A program made the translations under genes and the position numbers. From Acidobacteriaceae bacterium TAA 166 (GTDB lineage: Bacteria; Acidobacteriota; Terriglobia; Terriglobales; Acidobacteriaceae), in the NCBI GenBank assembly GCA_000421065.1, contig ATWD01000001.1, forward strand, positions 62,001 through 126,000: a stretch of DNA of 64,000 bases. Direction: 5' to 3'. The notes beneath the pieces were generated by a model, which was not told the DNA's origin, did not search any database, and was given only the letters and a program-made list of their open reading frames with translations. Below, piece after piece: positions 36,283 through 44,858 of this stretch; the stretch's first letter is position 1, and every line of letters starts with the position of its first letter.

Positions 36283-36819
36283 TCACCGACCATCGCTGGG
36301 ATTCCGGAAAGTACCGTCCGGTCCCGGATCGATCTGCTCCATCCCCAACCAACCATTTGCCTCTTCACATCCTTCGAGAAAAGCATCCAGTTCGGCTCGC
36401 GTGGAGAACTCGTAATCTTTCACGGACCTGGCGTCGCCGCCCTCACCCAAGCCCCAGACCATCCGTACTTTGAAAGATTTGGATACCTCTGTCTCCGGAA
36501 TTCGGGACGCTGCCGCGACAAAGTACCCAACTGAGCCGGTACCGCGAAAGGAACCAAGGATTTTAGCGAGTAGTTCAATGGCGGCAACTTCGCTCACAAG
36601 ATCCGATATCGTATCTTCCGTTCGCACGCCTCCAACCTCAGGGTTGACTCCATACAGGGACCAGAAGAGGCGAGGTTCAACATTCGCTTGTGGATCGGCG
36701 GCAATAAGCCTCGCTTGCGCCACCAGCGCTTCTTCAAGCGTGTTGAACGCTCTGATTTCACGGCTTTCATCCGTGCCCTCCCATTCGACGACGGGTCGTA
36801 TCCGGTAGGCTTCAAACAT
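36283..36819 (-). CDS. Hypothetical protein, 178 residues
   Basis: The ATG at 36819 follows GAGGAGCAGAGAAG. The product is acidic with alternating helices and strands: MFEAYRIRPVVEWEGTDES, NTLEEALVAQARLIAA and a C-terminal FSTRAELDAFLEGCEEANGW. No known domain. It fits the run of small unassigned genes of the accessory block. Confidence 0.55.
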   Translation of the reverse strand: MFEAYRIRPVVEWEGTDESREIRAFNTLEEALVAQARLIAADPQANVEPRLFWSLYGVNPEVGGVRTEDTISDLVSEVAAIELLAKILGSFRGTGSVGYFVAAASRIPETEVSKSFKVRMVWGLGEGGDARSVKDYEFSTRAELDAFLEGCEEANGWLGMEQIDPGPDGTFRNPSDGR

Positions 36820-36915
36820 CTTCTCTGCTCCTCTGGTTTGATCTGGCAATCACATTGTGCCAAGCGAGAGTGAGATCAATCCGACACCGTTGCTTCGTCA
36901 GACTCGTAACAAGCT

Positions 36916-37461
36916 TCAGTCGACGTTGATCAGGACCTTCCGCTTGCCGTCCCGCGTGATCCAATACCGTTCTCCGCCATAGTCGTGATAGGGGAGCCCA
37001 ATTTCCACGTACTCACCCCGCTTCCGTATCTTGTACTGAAGCGGCCGACCGGTCAGAGCTTCAAGTTCGAGCGAGCGCGAGGGATTTGACATACACCACA
37101 GAAAGGCTTGCTTCTGCCAGTCAGTCAGCGAGGAAGTGTGCGCGCTCACGAACTTCGCCATCGGAACCTTGTCGCCCACCAGGTAGGAGCGGCCTGCCTC
37201 AAGGGCCTTGGACCAGGTACCATACTCCACGTCCTCGCCATTCGTGTACGGATTGTCGTTCTCGCGGACTTGATAGGAGAACGACTGTAGCAGGAGACGC
37301 CGATCGCAATTTCGATAATGCCCATCGGGGGAGGGTCGTCCGTACATGCAGCGGTCGCGATACTCAAGGAAGGTGAGTCGGGCTGGGTCCGCGTGCCACT
37401 CGTCGATCGCGTCTTGCAGTTCGTCCGCGATGGCGGGGGATAAGTCCGATTCCGTGGTCAT
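36916..37461 (-). CDS. Hypothetical protein, 181 residues
   Basis: The start overlaps the stop of the upstream gene by ATGA, so the two are coupled. The product begins with an acidic helical region (SPAIADELQDAIDEWHADPARL) and ends in a beta-rich part with PLQYKIRKRGEYVEIGLPYHDYGG and a basic tail. It contains two to three cysteines without a motif. Not recognised. Confidence 0.55.
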   Translation of the reverse strand: MTTESDLSPAIADELQDAIDEWHADPARLTFLEYRDRCMYGRPSPDGHYRNCDRRLLLQSFSYQVRENDNPYTNGEDVEYGTWSKALEAGRSYLVGDKVPMAKFVSAHTSSLTDWQKQAFLWCMSNPSRSLELEALTGRPLQYKIRKRGEYVEIGLPYHDYGGERYWITRDGKRKVLINVD

Positions 37462-38378
37462 GCGATCTCCTCTTGTTGAAAGGGTGAAGCTGGCTGGATT
37501 TGCACGAGTCCTTGCTCAGGCTGCGAAAACGGCAACGCGTACCCCTTGGTCTTCTCCTCGAGCGTGCGTACGAAAGCGGCAATGCCGTCAGGTCCGAACT
37601 CCTCTCCATGACGAACCATCCGCCAGAAGTCACTGGGCATCAGGTCAAGCCGGCTTCTGATGACCCTCGCATCATCTGCTTTGAGGTTCTTCAGAAATGA
37701 TTTCTTTGTGCTGCGGAGAGCTTCGGCGACCAGGCCGCTCCGGTTCCTGAGAATGCCTTTGAATGTATCCCTGAACTCCCACCTCATTCGCAGCTTGCTT
37801 GTAGGTTTGAGCACATAGGTGATGTTGGTTGGAAGGAGCCTGTCCTCAACCCTGAGCGGCTGGATTTCGGTAAGGAGTCCCCAGTTCTTGCTCTTTGCGA
37901 TGTTTCCCGCATCGTTGATACAAGCGAAGACCGTCGCGTGCTCAAACTCGACTCGCACAGGGGGATTTGCACGAATCCCCTGCTCTGTCCACAAGTGTTG
38001 GAACTGCGCCTCCCTTTGGAAGGCCTGTATGGACAAATTGGCAACCGCCGCGGCGCCGAATTTCGGATGATCAACTTGACGAACGAGCCTTGCGATCTGC
38101 TCCGGCTGCAACCCAAGCATCGCTCCTACCCCGCCGACCTTGGCCTTCATAATCTTCACGGCGAAATCCGGTTGCTGCCGAGCGCTGCTCACCATCTGCT
38201 CCCGCGCCAACCGCCAAAAGACCTCGTCCTCCTGCTCGCCCGGCATGCCCTCGTGCCGCAGTCGCTCGATCTCTTCAAATGCTCCTGGGGAAACTACTGC
38301 TCGTACCGCTTCACGGTCGATCTGGACAAGCTTCATTCTCGAAAGTCCGCGTTTTCTTTTGTCTGAGGTCCGAGACAT
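37458..38378 (-). CDS. Hypothetical protein, 306 residues
   Basis: The ATG at 38378 has GGAG six bases upstream; an internal ATG at 38336 would give 292 residues. The protein is basic and helical with no recognised domain (AFEEIERLRHEGMPGE, RLRMRWEFRDTFKGIL-like segments, SRLDLMPSDFWRMVRHGEEF). It is the first gene of a coupled pair with the gene at 36916. A DNA-binding or replication-associated role is possible but not shown. Confidence 0.55.
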   Translation of the reverse strand: MSRTSDKRKRGLSRMKLVQIDREAVRAVVSPGAFEEIERLRHEGMPGEQEDEVFWRLAREQMVSSARQQPDFAVKIMKAKVGGVGAMLGLQPEQIARLVRQVDHPKFGAAAVANLSIQAFQREAQFQHLWTEQGIRANPPVRVEFEHATVFACINDAGNIAKSKNWGLLTEIQPLRVEDRLLPTNITYVLKPTSKLRMRWEFRDTFKGILRNRSGLVAEALRSTKKSFLKNLKADDARVIRSRLDLMPSDFWRMVRHGEEFGPDGIAAFVRTLEEKTKGYALPFSQPEQGLVQIQPASPFQQEEIA

Positions 38379-38462
38379 GGCATCTCCGTTCTGCGCTTCC
38401 CCGGTGACTCCGTGTCCACGCGCCGGTAAATCTCATCCAGGCCGGGACGTTTCATCGGCGGT

Positions 38463-39059
38463 CTACTGTTCGGACTCTCCGGCGTTCTCAGCTCGGTCAG
38501 CGCACGCTCCGCATAAGCCGTTAAAGCCCTCGCCATCGTCGTTGCGCGCACCGCAGGAGCAGAGCGGAACTTCATTCCGATCTACCCAGACCCACGCCGC
38601 AACATATGCGCCATCATCGTCTCCATAGCTCACGACAGCATTGCTATCGATCTCGACTCGCCCCTCGTCAGCGTATTCGCTGGTCGCAGCCTCTCGGTAT
38701 GCGCTGTCACGGAGCGGGTCGCCGGGCGGTACCCCAGTTTCGATCACGTGGGATTGGAGTAAAAAGGAATCGCACCCGGTCTTCTCGCATTCACGCGAGA
38801 CCCACTCCACCAGCTGAGCAACAGTGCTGTTCGCACGGTGGCTGTTGAAGGCTTGGGTTTCTGCATCCGACCAGCAAAAACGCTTTCCTAGTTCGTCGCA
38901 GGCTGCGTCCACCGTTCCATGGGCTGTGGTCTGGAGGCCATTGTCGGTATCGCTAGTCACCGTCCATATCGTGATGAAACTCCCTGACGGCTCGTTTCCT
39001 GTTGGTGCAGCGCCCGGAGCCGGCGTTCCATTGAGTACTGAATCTGATTCATGGAGCAT
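38463..39059 (-). CDS. Hypothetical protein with C-terminal zinc-binding motif, 198 residues
   Basis: The ATG at 39059 follows GAGGGTTGAACG. The N-terminal part is acidic and beta-rich (SFITIWTVTSDTDNGLQTTAHG). Near the end VPLCSCGARND and GLCGACADR give a CxCx(n)CxxC set that could bind zinc. The mid-section has more Cys (ECEKTGCDSF). Small zinc proteins recur in this block. Function unknown. Confidence 0.55.
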   Translation of the reverse strand: MLHESDSVLNGTPAPGAAPTGNEPSGSFITIWTVTSDTDNGLQTTAHGTVDAACDELGKRFCWSDAETQAFNSHRANSTVAQLVEWVSRECEKTGCDSFLLQSHVIETGVPPGDPLRDSAYREAATSEYADEGRVEIDSNAVVSYGDDDGAYVAAWVWVDRNEVPLCSCGARNDDGEGFNGLCGACADRAENAGESEQ

Positions 39060-39171
39060 CGTTCAACCCTCACATTCTTAAGCTGTTGTGTGGTTCAGCA
39101 AACGAGTAAGCCGTCGAAGAACTCGGTGTTTTCTCATCGGCTCGCGGGCTGAAGTGCAATCTCTTGCGGGC

Positions 39172-40023
39172 CTAAATTGTGATCCGGACCCGCCCAGTCG
39201 TTAGCGCTGATTCCTCAAAGGCTTCAGGAGGAAGCCAGACATTTCTGTCCGGGATAAGCCTCGGGTCGTAGTCGCTGATTGGTTCCCCAACGAGTCGGAC
39301 AAGGATCTCGGTCGAGCCAATGAACAGAACGCGGACTCTCTGCGGTCCACCGGGGGCGGCCACCCAGTTGAGTCGCGCATCGGGCCTCAGCCATGGAAAC
39401 GAAAGCCGCTCTGCCACGTTCACTTGAGGCCGAAAGATGCTCGGTCCACCGGTGTCGCGAATGTGCTCAAGCTGTTTTCTCCAGAAATAGATGCCATACA
39501 GCGCACTTGATGCAAACCGTTCGCGCGCCGCAACGAGTTCGAGATACTCACTGTCATTGACCAAGGCGCGTACTTGATCTCGAAGCGAGGTGGCCTGCAA
39601 CGCAGCGTCATGGTCGCGCTCCAGTGCCTCCTCCCCGGACAGCCGCACGTTTTCCATCCATTGCTCCGCCGTCACGGTACGCGTTTCGATCTGATCGGCA
39701 AAGAGCGGAACCTTACGGGCTATGCGTTTGCGTTCGTTCACGACCGATCGCATCGCCTTGGCGTCCGCCTCCGCTTTCGTGAGCAGACACGGAACTGAGA
39801 CCCACGACTCCCCGCGCCGGACATCGAACACGGCCCGATCTTCACGCACCCCGATCGCTCCGCCATCAACGACATTTTCTCCCCGCCGTTCTATGAGAAG
39901 TTCCCTTTCACCAGGAGTCCCCTCCCCGATGTGCAGGACACGGCCCGTGAATCCCTGCACAGAAAGAGAGCGATACACGACGGCGATTTCGTCGCCAGGC
40001 TGGATGTAATTGTCGATCCTCAT
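39172..40023 (-). CDS. Hypothetical protein, 283 residues
   Basis: The start at 40023 (MRIDNYIQPGDEIAVVYRSLS) was chosen because the first strand-rich domain begins there; the frame is open 23 codons further up. The N-terminal ~90 residues look like a beta barrel (GFTGRVLHIGEGTPGERELLIERRG). A charged helical region follows (LTKAEADAKAMRSVVNERKRIARK). No catalytic motif was seen. It overlaps nothing but follows the methyltransferase gene at 40067 by 43 bases, probably in one operon. Confidence 0.5.
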   Translation of the reverse strand: MRIDNYIQPGDEIAVVYRSLSVQGFTGRVLHIGEGTPGERELLIERRGENVVDGGAIGVREDRAVFDVRRGESWVSVPCLLTKAEADAKAMRSVVNERKRIARKVPLFADQIETRTVTAEQWMENVRLSGEEALERDHDAALQATSLRDQVRALVNDSEYLELVAARERFASSALYGIYFWRKQLEHIRDTGGPSIFRPQVNVAERLSFPWLRPDARLNWVAAPGGPQRVRVLFIGSTEILVRLVGEPISDYDPRLIPDRNVWLPPEAFEESALTTGRVRITI

Positions 40024-40066
40024 GGAGATGTTTTCCCGATTGTCGGCTTCCGTCCACGATCTCGAT

Positions 40067-40921
40067 CTACGGCCTGAGCGTCTGGTCCGCAAATTCCGAA
40101 ACGGCGAGGAGACCTGAAGAGCCGTTCACGCTGGAGGGATCGTCTCCAGAGAGATTCTTCTCTATGGTTACGGTCACTGTGTTTATCCCAGTTCCGGAGA
40201 CCAGGAAGGAACCCTGAGGATTCGGGATGATTCGCCCGTGGTGGGTTTGAACGAAGTCACGAAAGTCAGTTGTCAGTCGATTTTCACGATGTCGGACGCC
40301 CGCAGACATGACCGAAACCAATCGTCCGCCCGGACGAAGGAAGGTGAATGCGTGGAGGACATGCTTGATGTCGGCCTGGCGCGAGAATGGAGGGTTCATC
40401 ACAACCCGATCAAAGAGTTCCCCCCGAGGCGCCACCGTGTTGGGAGACATCGAGAGGAAGTCCCCCATCTTCACGGAGTATTCAGGAGCGGCGGAGAACA
40501 TCCTGGTCGAAAGGACCTCGACGTTCGTTTGCAGAAGTTCAATGCAGTGAACAATCGCTCCGGCTTCGGCGGCCGCCACCGCGATGTTTCCACGGCCAGC
40601 ACTCGGTTCGAGGACAAGCATCCCGGGTTCAATTCCGGCGAGTTCTATGACACAAGAAACGATCGGGGAGGGACTCTCGAAAAACCCAACATCCTGAGCG
40701 GTCGTAATTTGGCCGGTCAGAATAACTTGGTCGAGTATGTCGGTGGGGTCAGCATCAAAGACATGCGCTTTTTCCCGCCGGTTCCATTTCCCACCAGCGG
40801 CCACCAACACTTTGTCAGTCGCCACATAGAGTTTGCGATCTAGTGCCGAACTGAGGACCACTTTATTGCCGGTGACGACGGCGCAGCTCAAAACGGAAAT
40901 AACTTCCGGCTCTACATTCAT
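40067..40921 (-). CDS. SAM-dependent N6-adenine-type DNA methyltransferase, 284 residues
   Basis: The ATG at 40921 follows GGAGG. Motif I is LEPSAGRGNIA (strand, then SAGRG loop). The catalytic motif IV is MNPPFSRQ, typical of N6-adenine methyltransferases. Motif V-like FLRPGGRLVSVMSAGV follows. The N-terminal ~75 residues (VVTGNKVVLSSALDRKLYVA) recur in plasmid-borne methyltransferases of this type. It probably methylates DNA without a partner nuclease. A hairpin with the sequence CCCTCGAGAGGG lies 24 bases upstream of the start. Confidence 0.8.
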   Translation of the reverse strand: MNVEPEVISVLSCAVVTGNKVVLSSALDRKLYVATDKVLVAAGGKWNRREKAHVFDADPTDILDQVILTGQITTAQDVGFFESPSPIVSCVIELAGIEPGMLVLEPSAGRGNIAVAAAEAGAIVHCIELLQTNVEVLSTRMFSAAPEYSVKMGDFLSMSPNTVAPRGELFDRVVMNPPFSRQADIKHVLHAFTFLRPGGRLVSVMSAGVRHRENRLTTDFRDFVQTHHGRIIPNPQGSFLVSGTGINTVTVTIEKNLSGDDPSSVNGSSGLLAVSEFADQTLRP

Positions 40922-40944
40922 TGGAAGAACCTCCATGAAACGGA

Positions 40945-40972
40945 AACGGCCACCCTCGAGAGGGCGGCCGTT
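40945..40972. terminator. Hairpin upstream of the adenine methyltransferase gene
   Basis: The stem pairs AACGGCC with GGCCGTT and CCCTC with GAGGG, with one mismatch and a two-base loop. On the minus strand it is followed by TTTCCGTTTC and then, at once, by the ribosome site of the methyltransferase gene. It is therefore a terminator or attenuator between this gene and the upstream small ORFs. Confidence 0.5.
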
Positions 40973-41127
40973 CTACAAGTTGTTCGGTTTGTCGCAAAAG
41001 GCGACCAGTGGATACTCTGTCTCGGGGACAGAGCTGGCGGCCTTCTGGGCACCCAACGACAGTGCCATCAAGAAAGGAACTTAGATCGTGCCCTGGTTTC
41101 TAGGTCATTGGCATGTTGCTGTTCGTG

Positions 41128-41343
41128 CTATTCCTGCTCCTCTGCGCTTCCTTCGCCATCCTCGTCGTCATAGTCCGACGCATTCGCCGGTCGCTTCGAT
41201 CGCTTTTCGTCTATTTTGTATTCGTAAACGAAATTGTCGGATGCGATGAGATCAGCCGCTTGTCCAAGTTCTGTCCGTACCTGTTCCGCGGCGCTGGCCT
41301 TGACCAACAATGTCAGAGTGACTCTCTTGTACTTTTTGCTCAT
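41128..41343 (-). CDS. Small charged protein, 71 residues
   Basis: It starts MSKKYKRVTLTLLVKASAAEQVRTELGQAADL after GAGGTTTACAAGT. A predicted beta-alpha start is followed by an acidic, disordered C-terminus (SDYDDEDGEGSAEEQE). The in-frame sequence upstream also reads as protein-like for about 50 codons but has no start codon. It may be an antitoxin-sized or scaffold-type protein; not recognised. Confidence 0.55.
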   Translation of the reverse strand: MSKKYKRVTLTLLVKASAAEQVRTELGQAADLIASDNFVYEYKIDEKRSKRPANASDYDDEDGEGSAEEQE

Positions 41344-41695
41344 ACTTGTAAACCTCGAGTTCAGAACGTGCTCTGCGGCACGCTGGACGTCCTTCGGATG
41401 TGCGAATAGCGTGCTGTACCCGTCCTTCGCAATGGCAATGCTCGGGGCGTCTACTGTACGATCTTCCCCAGCCCCATGGATAGACCGAGGAAAAGAGAGT
41501 TCTCTGCGTCTCGGTGATGTGTTGATAGCTGAGAGATGGTAGCCGTCTCAGAACCCGAAGCGTTTGAGGCACTTCTTGCTCGAAGGCTGCCGTCTCGAGA
41601 CGGCCCACGACACTGAGGTCTTTTTCCTGATAGTGGTTTCCCTGGTATCCCTCGGTCTCGTAGTCTCCCCAGGGATCGAGGACTTGGAGTTCCCT
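41344..41695. other. Gap with a coding-like frame lacking a start, and a 16-bp palindrome
   Basis: On the minus strand the frame of the 71-residue gene stays open ~65 codons upstream and reads PSIAIAKDGYSTLFAHPKDV and similar, with G/C-ending codons, but contains no ATG, GTG or TTG. The palindrome GCCGTCTCGAGACGGC lies at 41589-41604, with a second GCCGTCTC at 41541. The region may be the decayed 5' end of a longer gene. Confidence 0.35.
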
Positions 41696-42004
41696 CTATC
41701 GCAGGTAGTGAACTTGCAAAAGGCCGCGTTGGAAGGAACTGATCACGCCAGCTCGTCCGAGTGCGACGAGGAGTTCTTCGACTGGATCGAGATCCACAAC
41801 GCCACCGGACAGCCGCGAAACCGCCTTTACGAACTGTTGGTTAGGAAGACGGCGAACCGCGACGCCCTTCTGCCGAGCAGTCGTTTGTACCCAATTCGCA
41901 ATATCGCTGGAGCCGTAACTCGCAACCTGTCGAATCTGCTGGTCGGAGAACAACGGAGTCTTGGTGGAACGCCTCGGGAAAGCAGCTACGCCGACAGCAT
42001 TCAT
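41696..42004 (-). CDS. Small hypothetical protein, 102 residues
   Basis: The ATG follows GGAGGGTGTC. The product has a basic N-terminus (AFPRRSTKTPLFSDQQIRQVASYG) and a hydrophobic, helical C-terminus (PVEELLVALGRAGVISSFQRGLL). The helical part could be a helix-turn-helix, but no known family fits. It lies next to the gene at 42111 on the same strand, 106 bases away. Confidence 0.5.
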   Translation of the reverse strand: MNAVGVAAFPRRSTKTPLFSDQQIRQVASYGSSDIANWVQTTARQKGVAVRRLPNQQFVKAVSRLSGGVVDLDPVEELLVALGRAGVISSFQRGLLQVHYLR

Positions 42005-42110
42005 GACACCCTCCGCTTCCTCAATTTTATCAATTGTGTCTGAGATTTCCCTTCAAAATCAGCTTCATCTTCGTCCCGACTCGACCTGCGTTGTTTCCCT
42101 CGGCGAGGCT

Positions 42111-43088
42111 CTAGATCTCGCCATTTACCGCGGGGATCGCATTGCCTGCGGAAACCAGCGTTGGTTCAATCCAAAGAAGCTTCCGCAATTTGAACCCAGC
42201 CCCGTACGCCTGCTCCCGCCAATGCCCCCGGCGCCAGTGCAGGCGTGGACTATTACCCAGTTCCTGCTTGGAAGACGTATCGGCGACGACGCGATAGTTG
42301 CCGCCAACGACGTTAGGTGTCCAAAACTCGAGACCTCGTTTCGAACGTTTACCAGTGAAGCTGCCATGCGAGACCAGTTGCGGCCGTTCCAACATGACCA
42401 GCAAGACTCCAAGCACAAGGCTGATAGCTGACTGCAAGATCGTCTGGTCGCTCTCGTCAAGCGGTTTGGTGCTCTGACCGTAGAACGTGTCATCCGAACT
42501 TCTGCTCAAGTCGACGGCTGAGATGGTCGGCTGGAGGCTGACAGAATAGCCGTGCATCAGGGAGCCTAGCGACTTGTCGAGCAGGCCCCGGAAATATAGC
42601 TTGTCCTCACCCACCTCGAAGGTCCGGCCTGGAGCAAAGGGATGTCGATAGATTTGGCTACCGCGGAGCCTAGCGTACCATAGGCAACTCAGTTCCCCTT
42701 CGGTCTTATGTTTCAAGGTGCCGCGAGGAAAGATGAAGGCGGCGGCTTCGAAGGGGAGGTGCATCTCCGGCCACTCAATCGCCTGAGGAGGTCGCGTTTG
42801 GGCGACCGCATCGAGAAGGGTGCGGGACAGGAAAAAGGTTGGAACATTGAGCGATACAAGGAGCGAGGCGCCGATCGATGCGTGTTGATCGGGTGCTCCT
42901 AAGACATAATTGTTCTGTTTAGCCTGCTCCTCGGCGATAAAGGCCGCCAAGAGATCGGCGGCTATGTGCTTCGGCGTATGGTAGCTGCTCGTCCGTTCGT
43001 AGACCCGGGGATATAAGATTGCCCACTCGCGTGGATACCGCTTCTCTAGTTCCTCAATCGCCAACGCAGTCGGAATATTGAGATTCAT
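42111..43088 (-). CDS. Conserved hypothetical protein of mobile elements, 325 residues
   Basis: The ATG at 43088 follows GAGGTGCCG. The start is MNLNIPTALAIEELEKRYPREWAIL. The C-terminal ~50 residues (RLHWRRGHWREQAYGAGFKLRKLLWIEPTLV) carry a repeated Arg/His/Trp pattern that I have seen at the ends of phage and mobile-element proteins of unknown function. The centre contains SLVLGVLLVMLERP, possibly a buried helix. No enzyme motif was recognised. Confidence 0.5.
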   Translation of the reverse strand: MNLNIPTALAIEELEKRYPREWAILYPRVYERTSSYHTPKHIAADLLAAFIAEEQAKQNNYVLGAPDQHASIGASLLVSLNVPTFFLSRTLLDAVAQTRPPQAIEWPEMHLPFEAAAFIFPRGTLKHKTEGELSCLWYARLRGSQIYRHPFAPGRTFEVGEDKLYFRGLLDKSLGSLMHGYSVSLQPTISAVDLSRSSDDTFYGQSTKPLDESDQTILQSAISLVLGVLLVMLERPQLVSHGSFTGKRSKRGLEFWTPNVVGGNYRVVADTSSKQELGNSPRLHWRRGHWREQAYGAGFKLRKLLWIEPTLVSAGNAIPAVNGEI

Positions 43089-43119
43089 CGGCACCTCAAA
43101 ATACGGATTAGTTCAGCCT

Positions 43120-43839
43120 CTAATGTGCGCTGGCCTCACGGTCGCGTGATTCACTCGCTGGCTCGAGGTCGGATCTCCGAAGGGACATCGGCTCGTCATC
43201 TTCGGTAAAGCCCCACACTTCGATCATGTCTTCGGGAAAAATCGTCAGGGTGGCTTCGACGTGGCAGATCACTTCGTGCTCCTTGATCGGGTCGCTTAGG
43301 GTGTAGTCGTCCTCGTCTCGCTGTATGGGAAATCCAATATCCTTCAGCTTTCCGGCAAGCGCATCAAAGTCGAGGAAGGCGCGGAAGCCCGATTTTCGAT
43401 AGAGTACGCCCCGCCCCGTATTCGAGAACTCTGCGAACGTCCGGGCACCCGCCTCTGTCCTGGAGAAGGAAAGCAATCTTCCTGCAAGGAGTTTTGTCAG
43501 TGGCTGCTTGGAGACCACCGTTTCGAACTCGGAATCATCAAGTTCGTCGCCCCGATAAAGCTCCCCATATTCACCAGAAAACTGGCTCGCAAGGTCCACG
43601 AATTCCATCAACTCCGCTTCCTGACGAGCGCGATCTTCGATCGTGCTGTCGCCCCACGCACGTAGCGCCTCGATGAAACGCTCAAACCGCTGTTGGTCTG
43701 GAGTGGAACTTACAGCAGCAGTTTCAACACTCTTGGCAGCCGTCTTCTCAGTATTCAAAGGAGACCTCCGGAGTCGGACCATCCGTTTATTCGCCGGTCC
43801 CAGCGACGAATTGTCCTCAGCCCATTCATTGGTGTTCAC
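43120..43839 (-). CDS. Predicted ADP-ribosyltransferase (R-S-E type), 239 residues
   Basis: The C-terminal half matches the ART signature. Arg96 lies in GELYRGDEL, the Ser-x-Ser motif is at residues 124-126 (LLSFSRTEAGARTFAEF), and the Glu-x-Glu motif is at 187-189 (KEHEVICHVE). In ART toxins the Arg and Ser bind NAD+ and the second Glu is catalytic, transferring ADP-ribose to a protein, DNA or RNA target. The N-terminal 90 residues are charged and helical and could bind a partner. It starts at GTG without an ideal ribosome site; an internal ATG is at 43782. No immunity gene is obvious next to it. The motif set is persuasive, but fold and activity are predictions. Confidence 0.6.
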   Translation of the reverse strand: MNTNEWAEDNSSLGPANKRMVRLRRSPLNTEKTAAKSVETAAVSSTPDQQRFERFIEALRAWGDSTIEDRARQEAELMEFVDLASQFSGEYGELYRGDELDDSEFETVVSKQPLTKLLAGRLLSFSRTEAGARTFAEFSNTGRGVLYRKSGFRAFLDFDALAGKLKDIGFPIQRDEDDYTLSDPIKEHEVICHVEATLTIFPEDMIEVWGFTEDDEPMSLRRSDLEPASESRDREASAH

Positions 43840-44068
43840 TCCTGTATCGCCGCGAAAGAAGATATATGCCGGGAAAAGACCACAGCTTCTGTCAGTCTTG
43901 GTACAACTCCACTATAAATATCCAGGTAGAATCCAAACTCTCATATCCGACCTGGAATCAATCAACGAAGAACTCGCTTCGCAAGGTCATGTTCTGCGGT
44001 GTAGCAGTCCCAGGACTGCCTCTGCTCTATTGGGATGATTTGAGCTTGATCGGCACAACTATTGATTG
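43840..44068. other. AT-richer gap, probable promoter region
   Basis: This 229-base stretch is noticeably richer in A and T than its neighbours and contains only very short frames. It probably holds the promoter of the ART-like gene. Confidence 0.35.
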
Positions 44069-44362
44069 CTAGGACTCTTCGATCTCCTCGCACCATCCGT
44101 CCTGAATTTCTATAAAGGGATCGATACGCGGATCATGATGCGGATTATTCGCCTCCACCCAAGCCCTGGTCTTGTCTTCAGCCTCGGCAACGTTCGAAGC
44201 AACCGTAGTGTACTCGCCACCGGAAACGAAATCGTCCGTTGCCATGGAGGTATGGATCGCATACCGAACTCGGTACCTAGTCGCAAGGGGCTGCTGGTTG
44301 AGTTCGATCTCGTTCTCAAGGTCTCGGTCATTTTCTCTGTCGAGGGGGTTCATATCTGTCAT
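44069..44362 (-). CDS. Hypothetical acidic protein, 97 residues
   Basis: The ATG at 44362 follows AGAGGAAAGTTGC; a longer frame upstream lacks a site. The product is acidic at its N-terminus (PLDRENDRDLENEIELNQQPL), then beta-rich (RYRVRYAIHTSMATDDFVSGGEYTTVASNV), and ends WCEEIEES. Not recognised. It is about 230 bases downstream of the ART-like gene's start side and not coupled to it. Confidence 0.5.
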   Translation of the reverse strand: MTDMNPLDRENDRDLENEIELNQQPLATRYRVRYAIHTSMATDDFVSGGEYTTVASNVAEAEDKTRAWVEANNPHHDPRIDPFIEIQDGWCEEIEES

Positions 44363-44559
44363 GCAACTTTCCTCTGAGGGGGTATGAGTCGCCAGGTCAA
44401 CTCCATTGAAAGGTACGTCGCTCACCATCTTCTTGCTTGAGTGAGGTGAGCATCCCCAACCTGGAGGTTTACTGCAATCTCTGGGAACGGTGAGGGGCCT
44501 GGAACCGAACGAGGACATGGGCAGAGGAGAAGCCCTTGCAGTAGGTCTTCCTGGTGCCC

Positions 44560-44745
44560 TTAATTTTCGTTCGCGTAGTACCGGTCGAGGTTTCTGGCGG
44601 TGGGATTCCGCTCCCAACTCCAACGCACTACCGGATGCGACTGCTCCCAGTTTGGGCGAGCGCCGCCTCCCATACTGCGCGGGTAGTTGGGATACTTTCG
44701 GAGGTCCTCTTCGAATGCGATCTGTCCTGCAGTCTTTTCTGCCAT
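44560..44745 (-). CDS. Small hypothetical protein, 61 residues
   Basis: The ATG at 44745 follows TTGGAGACATTT. The product reads MAEKTAGQIAFEEDLRKYPNY then GARPNWEQSHPVV and ends RNLDRYYANEN. It is polar with many Pro, Tyr and Trp. Small genes with this leader occur elsewhere in the block (26635). The gene lies directly downstream of a hairpin at 44763-44786. Confidence 0.5.
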   Translation of the reverse strand: MAEKTAGQIAFEEDLRKYPNYPRSMGGGARPNWEQSHPVVRWSWERNPTARNLDRYYANEN

Positions 44746-44762
44746 AAATGTCTCCAAGTAGA

Positions 44763-44786
44763 AACGGCTCCCATTGGGGAGCCGTT
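44763..44786. terminator. 10-bp hairpin upstream of a small gene
   Basis: AACGGCTCCC-ATTG-GGGAGCCGTT, perfect 10-base arms. On the minus strand it is followed by TCTAC and, within 18 bases, by the start codon at 44745. It is the third such hairpin placed just before a start codon in the block. Confidence 0.5.
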
Positions 44787-44858
44787 GAACGTTGCAGTGA
44801 TTTTTTCGGACAGGGTGTGCTCTCGCGGCAACAAGACATGTTGCCTTTCAACAACATT

